DNA of 64,000 bases from Streptomyces sp. Alt3 (GTDB taxonomy: Bacteria; Actinomycetota; Actinomycetes; Streptomycetales; Streptomycetaceae), in contig NZ_CP120983.1 of the NCBI RefSeq assembly GCF_030719215.1, positions 5,828,001 through 5,892,000 on the forward strand. Direction: 5' to 3'. Of this stretch, positions 8,349-16,111 are shown in pieces. Every line of letters begins with the position of its first letter. Position 1 is the first letter of the stretch. The notes beneath the pieces were generated by a model. It did not search any database and was not told the origin of the DNA. It worked only from the letters and a program-made list of their open reading frames with translations. The position numbers and the translations under genes were made by a program.

Positions 8349-9499
8349 TTGGGCTGCCTCTTCTCCCAGCCGTCCGCCCACAGGTCGAACCGCGCCTGCT
8401 GCTGCGGGAATTCGGCCGCCGCGTCCACGTCCAGTTCCACGCCGAGCCCGGGCGCGTCGGAGAGCTCGAAGCAGCCGGTCTCGGGGTCGACGTACGGGGC
8501 GCCCTTGACGACCTTCTTGATGTCCGCGTCCGCGAAGTCGTTGAAGTGTTCCAGGATCTTGAAGTTGGGGGTGCAGCCGGCGACCTGGAGGCTCGCGGCG
8601 GTCAGCACCGATCCGCCCACGTTGTGGGGCGCGATCAGCGTGTAGTGGGTCTCCGCGGTCGCCGCGAGCTTCCGGGTCTCCAGGATGCCGCCGATGTGGC
8701 CGACGTCCGGCTGGATGATGTCGACGGCCTGCGACTCGAAGAGCTCGCGGAACTCGATCCGGTCGTGGATGCGCTCACCCGTCGCGATCGGCAGATCGAC
8801 CTTCTCGGCGACCTTGCTCAGGGCCTTGAGGTTCTCCGGCGGCACCGGCTCCTCCAGCCACGCCGGCTTGAAGGGCGCCATCTCGCGGGCGATCCGCACC
8901 GCCGTCGAAGGGCTGAACCGCCCGTGCATCTCCAGCATCAGCTCGGTGTCGGGGCCGATGGCGTCCCGCACGGCCTCGATGAGGGACACGGCGTAGCGCG
9001 TCTCCTCCTGGCCCAGCTCGAAGTGCCCCGTACCGAAGGGGTCGATCTTCAGCGCGCGGTATCCGCGCTCGACGACTCCCTGCGCCGCCTTGTGGTAGGC
9101 CTCCGGGGTGCGCTCTGTGGTGTACCAGCCGTTGGCGTACGCCTTGACCCGGTCGGTGACCTTGCCGCCGAGCAGCTGCCAGACGGGGACGCCGAGGGCC
9201 TTGCCCTTGATGTCCCAGCAGGCCATCTCGATGACCGCGATGCCGGACATCACGATCTCCCCGGCCCGGCCGTAGTCGCCGTACTTCATGCGCTTGACGA
9301 GATCCTCGACCGCGAACGGGTCGGAGCCGTTGATGTGGTTGGCCGACGCCTCCCGCAGATAACCGAGCAGCGCGTCCGTGCGCCCCAGCATCCGGGTCTC
9401 ACCGACGCCGGTGAGGCCCTCGTCCGTGTGAACCTGGACGTAGGTGAGGTTGCGCCACGGCGTGCCGACGACATGCGTACTGATTCCGGTGATGCGCAC
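8345..9499 (-). CDS. mandelate racemase/muconate lactonizing family dehydratase (sugar acid)
   Basis: 384 aa; enolase-superfamily enzyme that abstracts the proton alpha to a carboxylate, here most likely a sugar-acid dehydratase of the galactonate/arabinonate type. Active-site landmarks are ALKIDPFGT (general-base Lys region), EMHGRFS and EEPVPPEN and ATGERIH (Mg ligands), DIIQPDVGHIGG, and APHNVGG (catalytic His region). The HGR motif is typical of acid-sugar dehydratases. First gene of an operon with the zinc dehydrogenase, with a candidate operator just upstream. Together with the importer this points to oxidative, non-phosphorylative sugar catabolism. Exact substrate unassigned. Confidence 0.87.
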   Translation of the reverse strand: MRITGISTHVVGTPWRNLTYVQVHTDEGLTGVGETRMLGRTDALLGYLREASANHINGSDPFAVEDLVKRMKYGDYGRAGEIVMSGIAVIEMACWDIKGKALGVPVWQLLGGKVTDRVKAYANGWYTTERTPEAYHKAAQGVVERGYRALKIDPFGTGHFELGQEETRYAVSLIEAVRDAIGPDTELMLEMHGRFSPSTAVRIAREMAPFKPAWLEEPVPPENLKALSKVAEKVDLPIATGERIHDRIEFRELFESQAVDIIQPDVGHIGGILETRKLAATAETHYTLIAPHNVGGSVLTAASLQVAGCTPNFKILEHFNDFADADIKKVVKGAPYVDPETGCFELSDAPGLGVELDVDAAAEFPQQQARFDLWADGWEKRQPK

Positions 9500-9518
9500 G
9501 GATGTTGCCTCTCAACGT

Positions 9519-9542
9519 GTTCGGTATTTCGTCACTCGTTCG
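9519..9542. promoter_or_regulatory. candidate operator, copy 2 of shared motif
   Basis: GTTCGGTATTTCG, six variable bases, GTTCG, 20 bases upstream of the dehydratase start. It also contains ATTTCG and CGAAAT as inverted arms nine bases apart. It matches copy 1 at 7231-7254 in both sequence and spacing. Confidence 0.55.
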
Positions 9543-9610
9543 AAATGCTGGCGTGACGTTAATGACGGGCCAGGGGACGTGTCAATGGTTCGCGCAAGTA
9601 CGCTGACGCC

Positions 9611-10396
9611 ATGAGTGATCTCGGGGCGGGTTTCGGTTACTTGATCAAGGGCCAGCGCTGGGCCTTCGGGCACGGCCGCTGGTTCGGCTTCGGCCTGCTG
9701 CCCGCGCTGATAACCCTGGTCGTCTACGCAGGCGCGCTGACCGGACTCGGCTACGGCGCGGACGACTTCGTCTCCTGGGCGACCCCGTTCGCCGACGACT
9801 GGTCCTCGCCCTGGCTGGGGCTCCTGCGCAACACCCTGGTCGTCCTGGTCTTCGTGTTCGGGATGTTCCTCGCGGTGATCACCTTCACCGCGGTGACCCT
9901 GCTGGTGGGCCAGCCGTTCTACGAGTCGCTCTCCGAGGAGGTCGACCGCGGCGAGGGCGGAGAGGTGCCCGAGTCGGGCCTGCCGCTCTGGCGCGAACTC
10001 TGGATCTCCGCCCGTGACTCCGTCCGCATCCTGGTGCGCGTCGCCCTGTACGGGGTGCTGCTCTTCGCCCTCGGCTTCATCCCCGTCGTCGGGCAGACCG
10101 TGATCCCCGCCCTCGGCTTCTGCGTCTCCGGCTACTTCCTCTCCGAGGAGCTCACCGCCGTCGCCCTCCAGCGCCGCGGCATGGTCCTGAAGGACAGGCT
10201 CACGCTGCTGCGCGGCCGCCGGATGATGGTCCTGGGCTTCGGGGTGCCGCTCGCGCTCGCCTTCGTCGTCCCCTTCGTCGCCGTGTTCCTGATGCCGGGC
10301 GCCGTCGCCGGGGCCACGCTGCTGGCCCGCGAGCTCACGGCGCCTCCCGCGGCGGACCCGCAGCCGGCCACGCCGTACACCCTGCAGAAGGACTGA
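9611..10396 (+). CDS. EI24 domain-containing (CysZ-like) membrane protein
   Basis: 261 aa inner-membrane protein. The N-terminal signature LGAGFGYLIKGQRWAFGHGRW is typical of actinobacterial EI24/CysZ relatives. Hydrophobic segments occur near residues 27-50, 75-100, 140-180 and 210-240. E. coli CysZ is a sulfate channel, but the actinobacterial branch has no established substrate, so no transport role is claimed. It is transcribed alone, divergent from the dehydratase operon, and is followed by a short hairpin before the convergent aldose epimerase. There is no sign that it belongs to the sugar regulon. Confidence 0.85.
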   Translation: MSDLGAGFGYLIKGQRWAFGHGRWFGFGLLPALITLVVYAGALTGLGYGADDFVSWATPFADDWSSPWLGLLRNTLVVLVFVFGMFLAVITFTAVTLLVGQPFYESLSEEVDRGEGGEVPESGLPLWRELWISARDSVRILVRVALYGVLLFALGFIPVVGQTVIPALGFCVSGYFLSEELTAVALQRRGMVLKDRLTLLRGRRMMVLGFGVPLALAFVVPFVAVFLMPGAVAGATLLARELTAPPAADPQPATPYTLQKD

Positions 10397-10400
10397 AGCG

Positions 10401-10429
10401 CCCGCGGGCCCCCGCGCGGCGCCCGTGGG
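10401..10429. terminator. short bidirectional terminator
   Basis: A nine-base stem (10401-10409 with 10421-10429, one G-T pair) around an 11-base loop lies between the convergent EI24 and aldose epimerase genes. Confidence 0.5.
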
Positions 10430-10434
10430 AGGGC

Positions 10435-11427
10435 TCAGCGCACCGAGAACCCGTACACCGTCGTGGAGGCGAACTCCTCGCCCGGCCGCAGCACCGTGCT
10501 CGGGAACTCCGGACGGTTCGGGGAATCCGGGAAGTGCTGCGTCTCCAGGGCGATACCGGCGCACGGCACGAACGGGTCACCGCCGAGGTGGTCCGCGGTG
10601 TACAGCTGGAGCCCCGGCTCCGTCGTACGGACCGTGAGCAGCCGACCCGACGCAGGGTCGTACAGCTCGGCGACCGGCTCCCCGCCGGTCTCCTCCAGCA
10701 CGTAGTTGGTGTCGTAGCCGGGTCCCACCGGCTTCTGCTCCCGGAAGTCGAACCGGGTCCCCTCCACCGGGACGTACTCCCCCGTGGGGATCGACTGCTC
10801 GTCCCCGGGAGTGATGCGCCCGGCCGCGAGCCGCAGTTCGTGCCCGAGGGCGCTCCCGCTGTCCGCCCCGGCGAGGTTCCAGTAGGTGTGGTTCGTCAGG
10901 CTCACCACGGTCGGAGCGTCCGTCGTCGCCCGGTAGGCGATCCGCAGCGCGGCGTCCTCGTCCAGGGTGTACGTCACGGACACCGCCAGCCGCCCCGGGA
11001 AGCCCTCCTCGCCGTCCTCGGAGACCAGGGTGAGCCGCACACCGTCCGGCACCTCCTGGGCGTCCCACACGCGCTTGTCGAAGCCGAGCTCACCGCCGTG
11101 CAGCGTGTTGCCGCCCTCGTTGCGGGTGAGCCGGTGGGTGCGCCCGTCCAGGACGAAGGAGCCGCCCCCGATCCGGTTCGCGTACCGGCCGACCACGGCG
11201 CCGAAGTAGGGGCCCGCGTGGGTCTCGTACCCCTTGACGTCCGGCAGCCCCAGGGCGACCTCCGCCCGGTCGCCGTCCCTGCCCGGGACCTGGACCGACT
11301 GCACCACGGCGCCGTACGTCAGCACCCGCACCAGGGTGCCCTCGCGCTCCAGGCTCCAGCGCCGGACCGGCGTGCCGTCCTCGGTCGTGGAGAAGTCTTC
11401 GCTGTGTACCGCCGCACCCGTCGTCAT
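10435..11427 (-). CDS. aldose 1-epimerase (mutarotase), cytosolic
   Basis: 330 aa; paralogue of the exported epimerase at 973-2139 but without a signal peptide, so it should act on intracellular sugars. Conserved GalM features are NRIGGGSF, NTLHGG, NHTYWNLAG, DTNYVLE and LETQHFPDSPNRPEFPST. The start is ATG 11427 (MTTGAAVHSEDF). Codons upstream of it remain open but overlap the neighbouring lipoprotein gene and look non-coding. It lies 11 bases after the SGNH lipoprotein stop on the same strand, so the two may share a transcript although no common pathway is evident. Confidence 0.92.
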   Translation of the reverse strand: MTTGAAVHSEDFSTTEDGTPVRRWSLEREGTLVRVLTYGAVVQSVQVPGRDGDRAEVALGLPDVKGYETHAGPYFGAVVGRYANRIGGGSFVLDGRTHRLTRNEGGNTLHGGELGFDKRVWDAQEVPDGVRLTLVSEDGEEGFPGRLAVSVTYTLDEDAALRIAYRATTDAPTVVSLTNHTYWNLAGADSGSALGHELRLAAGRITPGDEQSIPTGEYVPVEGTRFDFREQKPVGPGYDTNYVLEETGGEPVAELYDPASGRLLTVRTTEPGLQLYTADHLGGDPFVPCAGIALETQHFPDSPNRPEFPSTVLRPGEEFASTTVYGFSVR

Positions 11428-11438
11428 GATCAAGAACT

Positions 11439-12347
11439 TTACGCCGGGGGCGCGGCCGCCCTGACATTGCGGTAAGCGATCTCCGCCAGCCTGGCCTGGC
11501 CGTCGCGGCCCGGATGGAACCAGTCCCACTCGCTCAGCTGCTCGCCGGTGAAGCGGTAGTCGAACACCGCCCCGCCGTCGTAGCGGCAGCGTTCGTCCCG
11601 CGCGCAGACGTCCCGCAGCACCTCGTTGTACGCGACGACCCGCTCCTGCACCGCGTCGCGCCGTGCGACCGCCGCGGCGCCCATGTCGTCGGCGTCGCCC
11701 AGCATCGACCGGCAGATCCCCAGCTTCCAGATCTGCTTGCCCAGCGGGTTCTCACGCCCGGTCGACCAGAGCCGCTTGAGGTCCGGCACGCTCGACACGT
11801 ACACCTGCGTCTTCGGGGCCGAGGCGCGCAGCTGCCGCATCGAGGCCTCGAACGATGAGCGGAAGTCGGCCGGCGGAGTCATGAGGTCCACCGAGTCCCG
11901 GCAGGCGTCGTTCGCGCCGATCATCACCGTGAGCAGCTCCGGCCGCTCCTTCGCGGCCATCACCATCTGTTCGGGCAGCTGTGCCATCCGGGCACCCGAC
12001 ACGGCGTGGTTCCAGCTGTGCGAGGCCGCCTTGGACGGCCCCAGGAGACGGACTGCGAGGCTGCGCACCCCGGCGTCGGTCCCGGTCGCCCAGGACACCT
12101 CGGGGCAGTCGGCCAGCACCGAGCAGGCGTCGAAGCCCCGCGTGATGGAGTCCCCGACCGCCGCGACGGAGGCGGGGCTCACGTCCCACAGCGGCGTGGG
12201 AGAGGGGCTCCGCGCGCCCGCGGTGCTGCGCGGCGAGGCGTCCCCGTCACCGCTGCATCCCGTGAGCGCGGCGGCACCGGCGAGCGCGGCCGCCGCCAGA
12301 AGGGCCCCGGCGCCCCTGGCACGGCGACGTGACGAACGCTCAGGCAT
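11439..12347 (-). CDS. SGNH/GDSL hydrolase lipoprotein
   Basis: 302 aa; secreted lipid-anchored esterase-type hydrolase. The signal peptide ends in lipobox LTGC near residue 30, followed by a Ser/Pro linker. SGNH blocks are visible: AVGDSITRGFDAC with the nucleophile Ser (block I), VSGARMA (block II Gly), IGANDACRD (block III Asn) and DWFHPGRDG with the catalytic Asp and His (block V). Multiple cysteines suggest disulfides, as in secreted Streptomyces lipases. The start ATG 12347 has GGAGG 12 bases upstream. Substrate (lipid, sugar ester or cell-wall ester) unknown. Confidence 0.9.
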   Translation of the reverse strand: MPERSSRRRARGAGALLAAAALAGAAALTGCSGDGDASPRSTAGARSPSPTPLWDVSPASVAAVGDSITRGFDACSVLADCPEVSWATGTDAGVRSLAVRLLGPSKAASHSWNHAVSGARMAQLPEQMVMAAKERPELLTVMIGANDACRDSVDLMTPPADFRSSFEASMRQLRASAPKTQVYVSSVPDLKRLWSTGRENPLGKQIWKLGICRSMLGDADDMGAAAVARRDAVQERVVAYNEVLRDVCARDERCRYDGGAVFDYRFTGEQLSEWDWFHPGRDGQARLAEIAYRNVRAAAPPA

Positions 12348-12607
12348 CCCTGTCTTCCCTCCGGCCACTTGCGTGAATCTGCCCCTGGCACATCCACGCA
12401 GTCCCAGGTGGCAGGCCCTGATGCCCTCGCGGGTGAATGCTCGGAGAATCATGGGCCCGGGACCGACGGTACGTCACACAACCGGCCCCGGCGCACGGTA
12501 GCTTTTCCCCGTCGAACCAGTGGCGCACATCGGCCGGCACAGGAATCAGCGGGTCCGGTAAGTTATCTCACGTCACATACTGTCCCTTTTCAGGAGATTC
12601 ACTCCCG
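12348..12607. other. divergent intergenic region, no clear gene
   Basis: This is the first 260 bases of a 361-base gap between the SGNH lipoprotein and DUF3145. Several open frames cross it on the plus strand, but none has a convincing ribosome site or family match. It must hold the divergent promoters. I see no strong hairpin. The remainder of the gap holds the candidate small ORF at 12608-12712. Confidence 0.4.
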
Positions 12608-12712
12608 ATGCTGTTTACTGATGACAACCTCGGGATCCGGCCGGGAAGAGGCGGTACGGGCGCGAGGCCGCTAGGAAAGGCGAACTTCGTCCCACACTGG
12701 AGGTCCCGGTGA
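12608..12712 (+). CDS. candidate small upstream ORF, coupled to DUF3145 gene
   Basis: 34 codons starting MLFTDDNLGIRPG and ending HWRSR. AGGAGA lies 10 bases before the ATG. Its TGA stop overlaps the GTG start of the DUF3145 gene in the four bases GTGA, the arrangement typical of translational coupling. Codon use is GC-rich only in the second half. It could be a chance frame, because the DUF3145 gene has its own GGAGG. No family was recognised. Confidence 0.35.
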   Translation: MLFTDDNLGIRPGRGGTGARPLGKANFVPHWRSR

Positions 12713-13203
12713 CGACACGGGGAGTTCTGTACGTCCACTCCGCACCGCGCGCGCTGTGCCCGCACATCGAATGGGCGGTGGCGGGCGTTCTCGGTCTGAG
12801 AGTCCAGCTGGACTGGATCAGACAGCCGGCCGCACCCGGCACCTGGCGGTCCGAATTCTCCTGGAAGGGCCGTGCGGGTACGGCGTCGGAGCTGGCCTCG
12901 GCCCTCCGCGGCTGGGACCTGCTGCGCTTCGAGGTGACTGCGGAACCGTGCCCCACGGCGGAGGGCGAGCGCTACAGCTCCACGCCGGGCCTCGGCATCT
13001 TCCACGCCGTCACGGGCATGCACGGCGACATCCTGGTCCCGGAGGACCGGCTGCGGGCCGCCCTGGCGCGTTCCCTGCGCGGTGAGACGGACCTGGAGGC
13101 CGAGGTCGCCAAACTCCTCGGCAAGCCCTGGGACGACGAGCTGGAGTCCTTCCGCCACGCCGGAGAGGGCGCGCCCGTCAGGTGGCTGCACCAGGTGGTC
13201 TGA
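12709..13203 (+). CDS. DUF3145 domain-containing protein
   Basis: 164 aa; conserved actinobacterial protein of unknown function that is consistently found beside the fatty-acid synthase operon. Recognisable segments are GVLYVHSAPRALCPHIEWA at the N-terminus, FSWKGRAGTASELASAL, LRFEVTAEP and GMHGDILVPEDRLR. No signal peptide or membrane segment, so it is cytoplasmic. Start GTG 12709 with GGAGG about six bases upstream. It converges on fabF, with a terminator between them. No catalytic motif can be assigned. Confidence 0.9.
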   Translation: MTTRGVLYVHSAPRALCPHIEWAVAGVLGLRVQLDWIRQPAAPGTWRSEFSWKGRAGTASELASALRGWDLLRFEVTAEPCPTAEGERYSSTPGLGIFHAVTGMHGDILVPEDRLRAALARSLRGETDLEAEVAKLLGKPWDDELESFRHAGEGAPVRWLHQVV

Positions 13204-13361
13204 GGGGGAGGAGCGCCTTCCTCGCCCCAGTGGCCCCGCCACGCTGAAACGTTTCCCCCGTCGCCGACGGTGGTGGCGGGCCGGACCGCGCTCCCGCTTC
13301 GGCGCCGCCCTTCCTGCCCCGTGAGCCGCCGCCCTCGCGGGCCCGGGGCCCCACATGCGGG

Positions 13362-13394
13362 GAGGCCCGCCTCCCGTCACGGGAAGCGGGCCTC
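13362..13394 (-). terminator. terminator of fab operon
   Basis: GAGGCCCGC (13362-13370) pairs with GCGGGCCTC (13386-13394). An inner CCCGT/ACGGG stem is separated by a two-base internal bulge. It lies 19 bases beyond the fabF stop. Confidence 0.75.
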
Positions 13395-13412
13395 AAGGCA
13401 GGCAGGCTCGGG

Positions 13413-14675
13413 TCAGACCGAGCGGAACGCCAGCACCACGTTGTGGCCGCCGAAGCCGAACGAGTTGTTGATCGCGGCGATCGACCCCTCCGGCAGCGCA
13501 CGCGGCTCACCGCGTACGACGTCCGCATCGACGGCCTCGTCGAGGTCGTCGAGGTTGATGGTCGGCGGCGCCATGCGGTTGTGCAGCGCCAGCACGGTCG
13601 CCACGGTCTCGATGCCGCCCGCGCCACCGAGCAGGTGACCCGTCATGGACTTCGTGGCGGAGATCGCGACGTGGTCCAGGTCGTCGCCCAGCACCGCGCG
13701 CAGTGCCTTGATCTCGGCGATGTCGCCCTGCGGCGTCGACGTGGCGTGCGCGTTCAGGTGCACGACCTCCGACGGCTTCAGGTCGGTGGAGTCCAGCAGG
13801 TTCTGCATCGCCGCGGCGATGCCGCGCCCGGTGGGCTCGGGCTGCGCGATGTGGTGGGCGTCCGCGGACAGGCCCTGGCCGAGCACCTCGCAGTAGACCC
13901 TGGCGCCCCGCGCGGCGGCGTGCTCCGCGGACTCCAGGATCACGACGCCGGCACCCTCGCCGAGCACGAAGCCGTCACGGCCCGTGTCGTAGGGGCGCGA
14001 GGCCTTCTCGGGCTCGTCGTTGCTCTTGGACATCGCCATCATGTTGGCGAACGCGGCGATGGGCAGCGGGTGGATGGCCGCCTCGGTGCCGCCGGCCACG
14101 ACCACGTCGGCCCGGCCGGTGCGGATCATCTCGACGGCGTAGCCGATCGCCTCGGCGCCCGACGCGCAGGCGGAGACCGGGGTGTGGACACCGGCCTGGG
14201 CGTTGACCTCGAGGCCGACGTTGGCCGCCGGGCCGTTGGGCATGAGCATGGGAACGGTGTGCGGGGAGACGCGGCGTACGCCCTTCTCCTTCAGCACGTC
14301 GTACTGGTCGAGCAGGGTGATCACGCCGCCGATGCCGGAGGCGATGACCGATCCCAGACGCTCGGGCTGGATCTTCTCGTCCTCACCGGCCTTGCCGGTG
14401 AAGCCTGCGTCCGCCCACGCCTCGCGGGCCGCGATCAGCGCGAACTGCGCCGAGCGGTCCAGCTTGCGGGCGAGCGGCCTGGGCAGTACCTCGCCGGGAT
14501 CGACGGCCGCGAGGGCGGCGATCCGGACGGGCAGTTCGGCGAAACGTTCGCCCTCGAGAGGCTTGACGCCGGAACGGCCGGCCATCAGACCTTCCCAGGT
14601 CGATGCGGAGTCGCCACCCAGCGGAGTGGTTGCGCCGATACCGGTGACGACCACGGTGCGATTGGTCGGGCTCAC
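13413..14675 (-). CDS. fabF: 3-oxoacyl-ACP synthase II (KAS II)
   Basis: 420 aa; elongation condensing enzyme of type II fatty-acid synthesis, joining malonyl-ACP to a growing acyl-ACP. The catalytic triad is visible: Cys170 in VSACASG, His310 in LNAHATSTP and His347 in TKSMTGHLLG, with Lys342 nearby. The C-terminal NNSFGFGGHN motif is intact. Start GTG 14675 with GGAG upstream; codons before it are leader sequence. It is the last gene of fabD-fabH-acpP-fabF, 79 bases after acpP, and is the main chain-elongating KAS expected in this organism. Confidence 0.96.
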   Translation of the reverse strand: MSPTNRTVVVTGIGATTPLGGDSASTWEGLMAGRSGVKPLEGERFAELPVRIAALAAVDPGEVLPRPLARKLDRSAQFALIAAREAWADAGFTGKAGEDEKIQPERLGSVIASGIGGVITLLDQYDVLKEKGVRRVSPHTVPMLMPNGPAANVGLEVNAQAGVHTPVSACASGAEAIGYAVEMIRTGRADVVVAGGTEAAIHPLPIAAFANMMAMSKSNDEPEKASRPYDTGRDGFVLGEGAGVVILESAEHAAARGARVYCEVLGQGLSADAHHIAQPEPTGRGIAAAMQNLLDSTDLKPSEVVHLNAHATSTPQGDIAEIKALRAVLGDDLDHVAISATKSMTGHLLGGAGGIETVATVLALHNRMAPPTINLDDLDEAVDADVVRGEPRALPEGSIAAINNSFGFGGHNVVLAFRSV

Positions 14676-14754
14676 TGGAAAATCTTCTCCACGTGTAGAG
14701 GGTCGTGAATCAGCGGCGCCACCGCCGGGTGGCGACACACGGGACGGGCTGGGA

Positions 14755-15003
14755 TCAGCCCTGGTGCTTCAGGATGTAGTCGGCGGCGTCGCCGACCGTC
14801 TTGAGGTTCTTGACGTCCTCGTCGGGGATCTTGACGTCGAAGCGCTCTTCGGCGGCGACGACGACCTCGACCATGGACAGCGAGTCGACGTCCAGGTCGT
14901 CGGTGAAGGACTTGTCCAGCTGGACGTCCTCGACCGGGATACCGGCGATCTCGTTGACGATCTCGGCGAGACCGGTGACGATCTCTTCCTGAGTGGCGGC
15001 CAT
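14755..15003 (-). CDS. acpP: acyl carrier protein
   Basis: 82 aa, the usual length. It carries the growing acyl chain on a 4'-phosphopantetheine arm. The attachment site is Ser41 in the DVDSLSMVE motif (DSL). The protein is strongly acidic and helical, with the second conserved stretch KIPDEDVKNLKTVGDAADYI. It sits between fabH and fabF in the fatty-acid operon, so it is the housekeeping ACP rather than a polyketide ACP. A GGAG ribosome site lies about seven bases before ATG 15003. Confidence 0.97.
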   Translation of the reverse strand: MAATQEEIVTGLAEIVNEIAGIPVEDVQLDKSFTDDLDVDSLSMVEVVVAAEERFDVKIPDEDVKNLKTVGDAADYILKHQG

Positions 15004-15066
15004 GTTGGCGCTCCTTCGATGTGTTTCTGCAGGGTTCGGGCGGGCGGACCGAAAGGTCCGGTGTGC

Positions 15067-16098
15067 CTAGGGGAGGGTAACGACCGTCGCGGCGTAGACG
15101 AGACCCGCCCCGAAGCCGATGATGAGCGCCGTGTCGCCGCTCTTGGCCTGACCGGTCGCCAGGAGCCGCTCCATTGCGAGCGGAATCGAGGCGGCCGACG
15201 TGTTGCCGGTGGTTTCCACGTCACGGGCGACCGTGACGTGCTCCGGCAGCTTGAGCGTCTTCACCATCGAGTCGATGATCCGCATGTTCGCCTGGTGCGG
15301 AATGAAGACATCCAGGTCTTCCGGCGAGATCCCGGCAGCCTCCAGCGCCTGCTGGGCGACCTTCGCCATCTCGAAGACGGCCCAGCGGAAGACCGCCTGG
15401 CCCTCCTGCGTGATGGCCGGGAACTTGACCTCGCCCCGCTCGTTGAGCGGCAGGTTCGAGACGTCGCCGATGTGGAAGTCGTTCCAGGCGACGGTCTGCT
15501 TGATGGTCTCGGACTTGTCGCCCTCGGAGCCCCAGACCGTGGGGCCGATGGCCGGGTCCTGGGACGGGCCGACCACGACGGCGCCCGCGCCGTCACCGAA
15601 GAGGAAGGCCGTCGCGCGGTCCTCCAGGTCGGTGAGGTCGCTGAGCCGCTCGACACCGATGACGAGTACGTACTCGGCCGAGCCCTCGACGATCATGCCC
15701 TTGGCGAGGGTGAGGCCGTAGCCGAAGCCCGCGCAGCCGGCCGAGATGTCGAAGGCGGCGGGCTTGCCCGCGCCGATCCGGTGCGCGATGTCGGTCGCGA
15801 CCGCCGGGGTCTGCTTGAAGTGCGAGACGGTGGAGACGATGACTCCGCCGATCTGCTCGGGCGTGATCCCCGCGTCCGCGATCGCCTTGCCCGACGCCTC
15901 CACGGACATCATCGACACGGTCTCCTCGTCGGAGGCCCAGTGCCGGGTGGCGATGCCGGAGCGGGAGCGGATCCACTCGTCCGACGAGTCGATCGTCTCG
16001 AGGATCACCTCGTTGGGCACGACACGGGTCGGGCGGTAGCCGCCCACACCCATGATCCGTGCGTACGGGGCGCCCTTGCTGGGCTTGATCTTCGACAT
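15067..16098 (-). CDS. fabH: 3-oxoacyl-ACP synthase III (KAS III)
   Basis: 343 aa; starts fatty-acid synthesis by condensing a short acyl-CoA with malonyl-ACP. In Streptomyces it accepts branched starters, which sets the iso/anteiso profile. The catalytic Cys122 is in DISAGCAGFGYG, His268 in IPHQANMRI and Asn299 in TTGNTSAAS. The start ATG 16098 (MSKIKPSKG) has GGAG upstream and follows fabD by 13 bases; more upstream codons would overlap fabD. About ten residues longer at the N-terminus than E. coli FabH. Confidence 0.96.
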   Translation of the reverse strand: MSKIKPSKGAPYARIMGVGGYRPTRVVPNEVILETIDSSDEWIRSRSGIATRHWASDEETVSMMSVEASGKAIADAGITPEQIGGVIVSTVSHFKQTPAVATDIAHRIGAGKPAAFDISAGCAGFGYGLTLAKGMIVEGSAEYVLVIGVERLSDLTDLEDRATAFLFGDGAGAVVVGPSQDPAIGPTVWGSEGDKSETIKQTVAWNDFHIGDVSNLPLNERGEVKFPAITQEGQAVFRWAVFEMAKVAQQALEAAGISPEDLDVFIPHQANMRIIDSMVKTLKLPEHVTVARDVETTGNTSAASIPLAMERLLATGQAKSGDTALIIGFGAGLVYAATVVTLP

Positions 16099-16111
16099 GC
16101 TCTCGGGCTCC

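Noticed and set aside
6810..8645. 611-codon open frame on the plus strand
   Set aside because: Antisense to the U32-like gene, the dehydrogenase and part of the dehydratase; composition typical of shadow frames.
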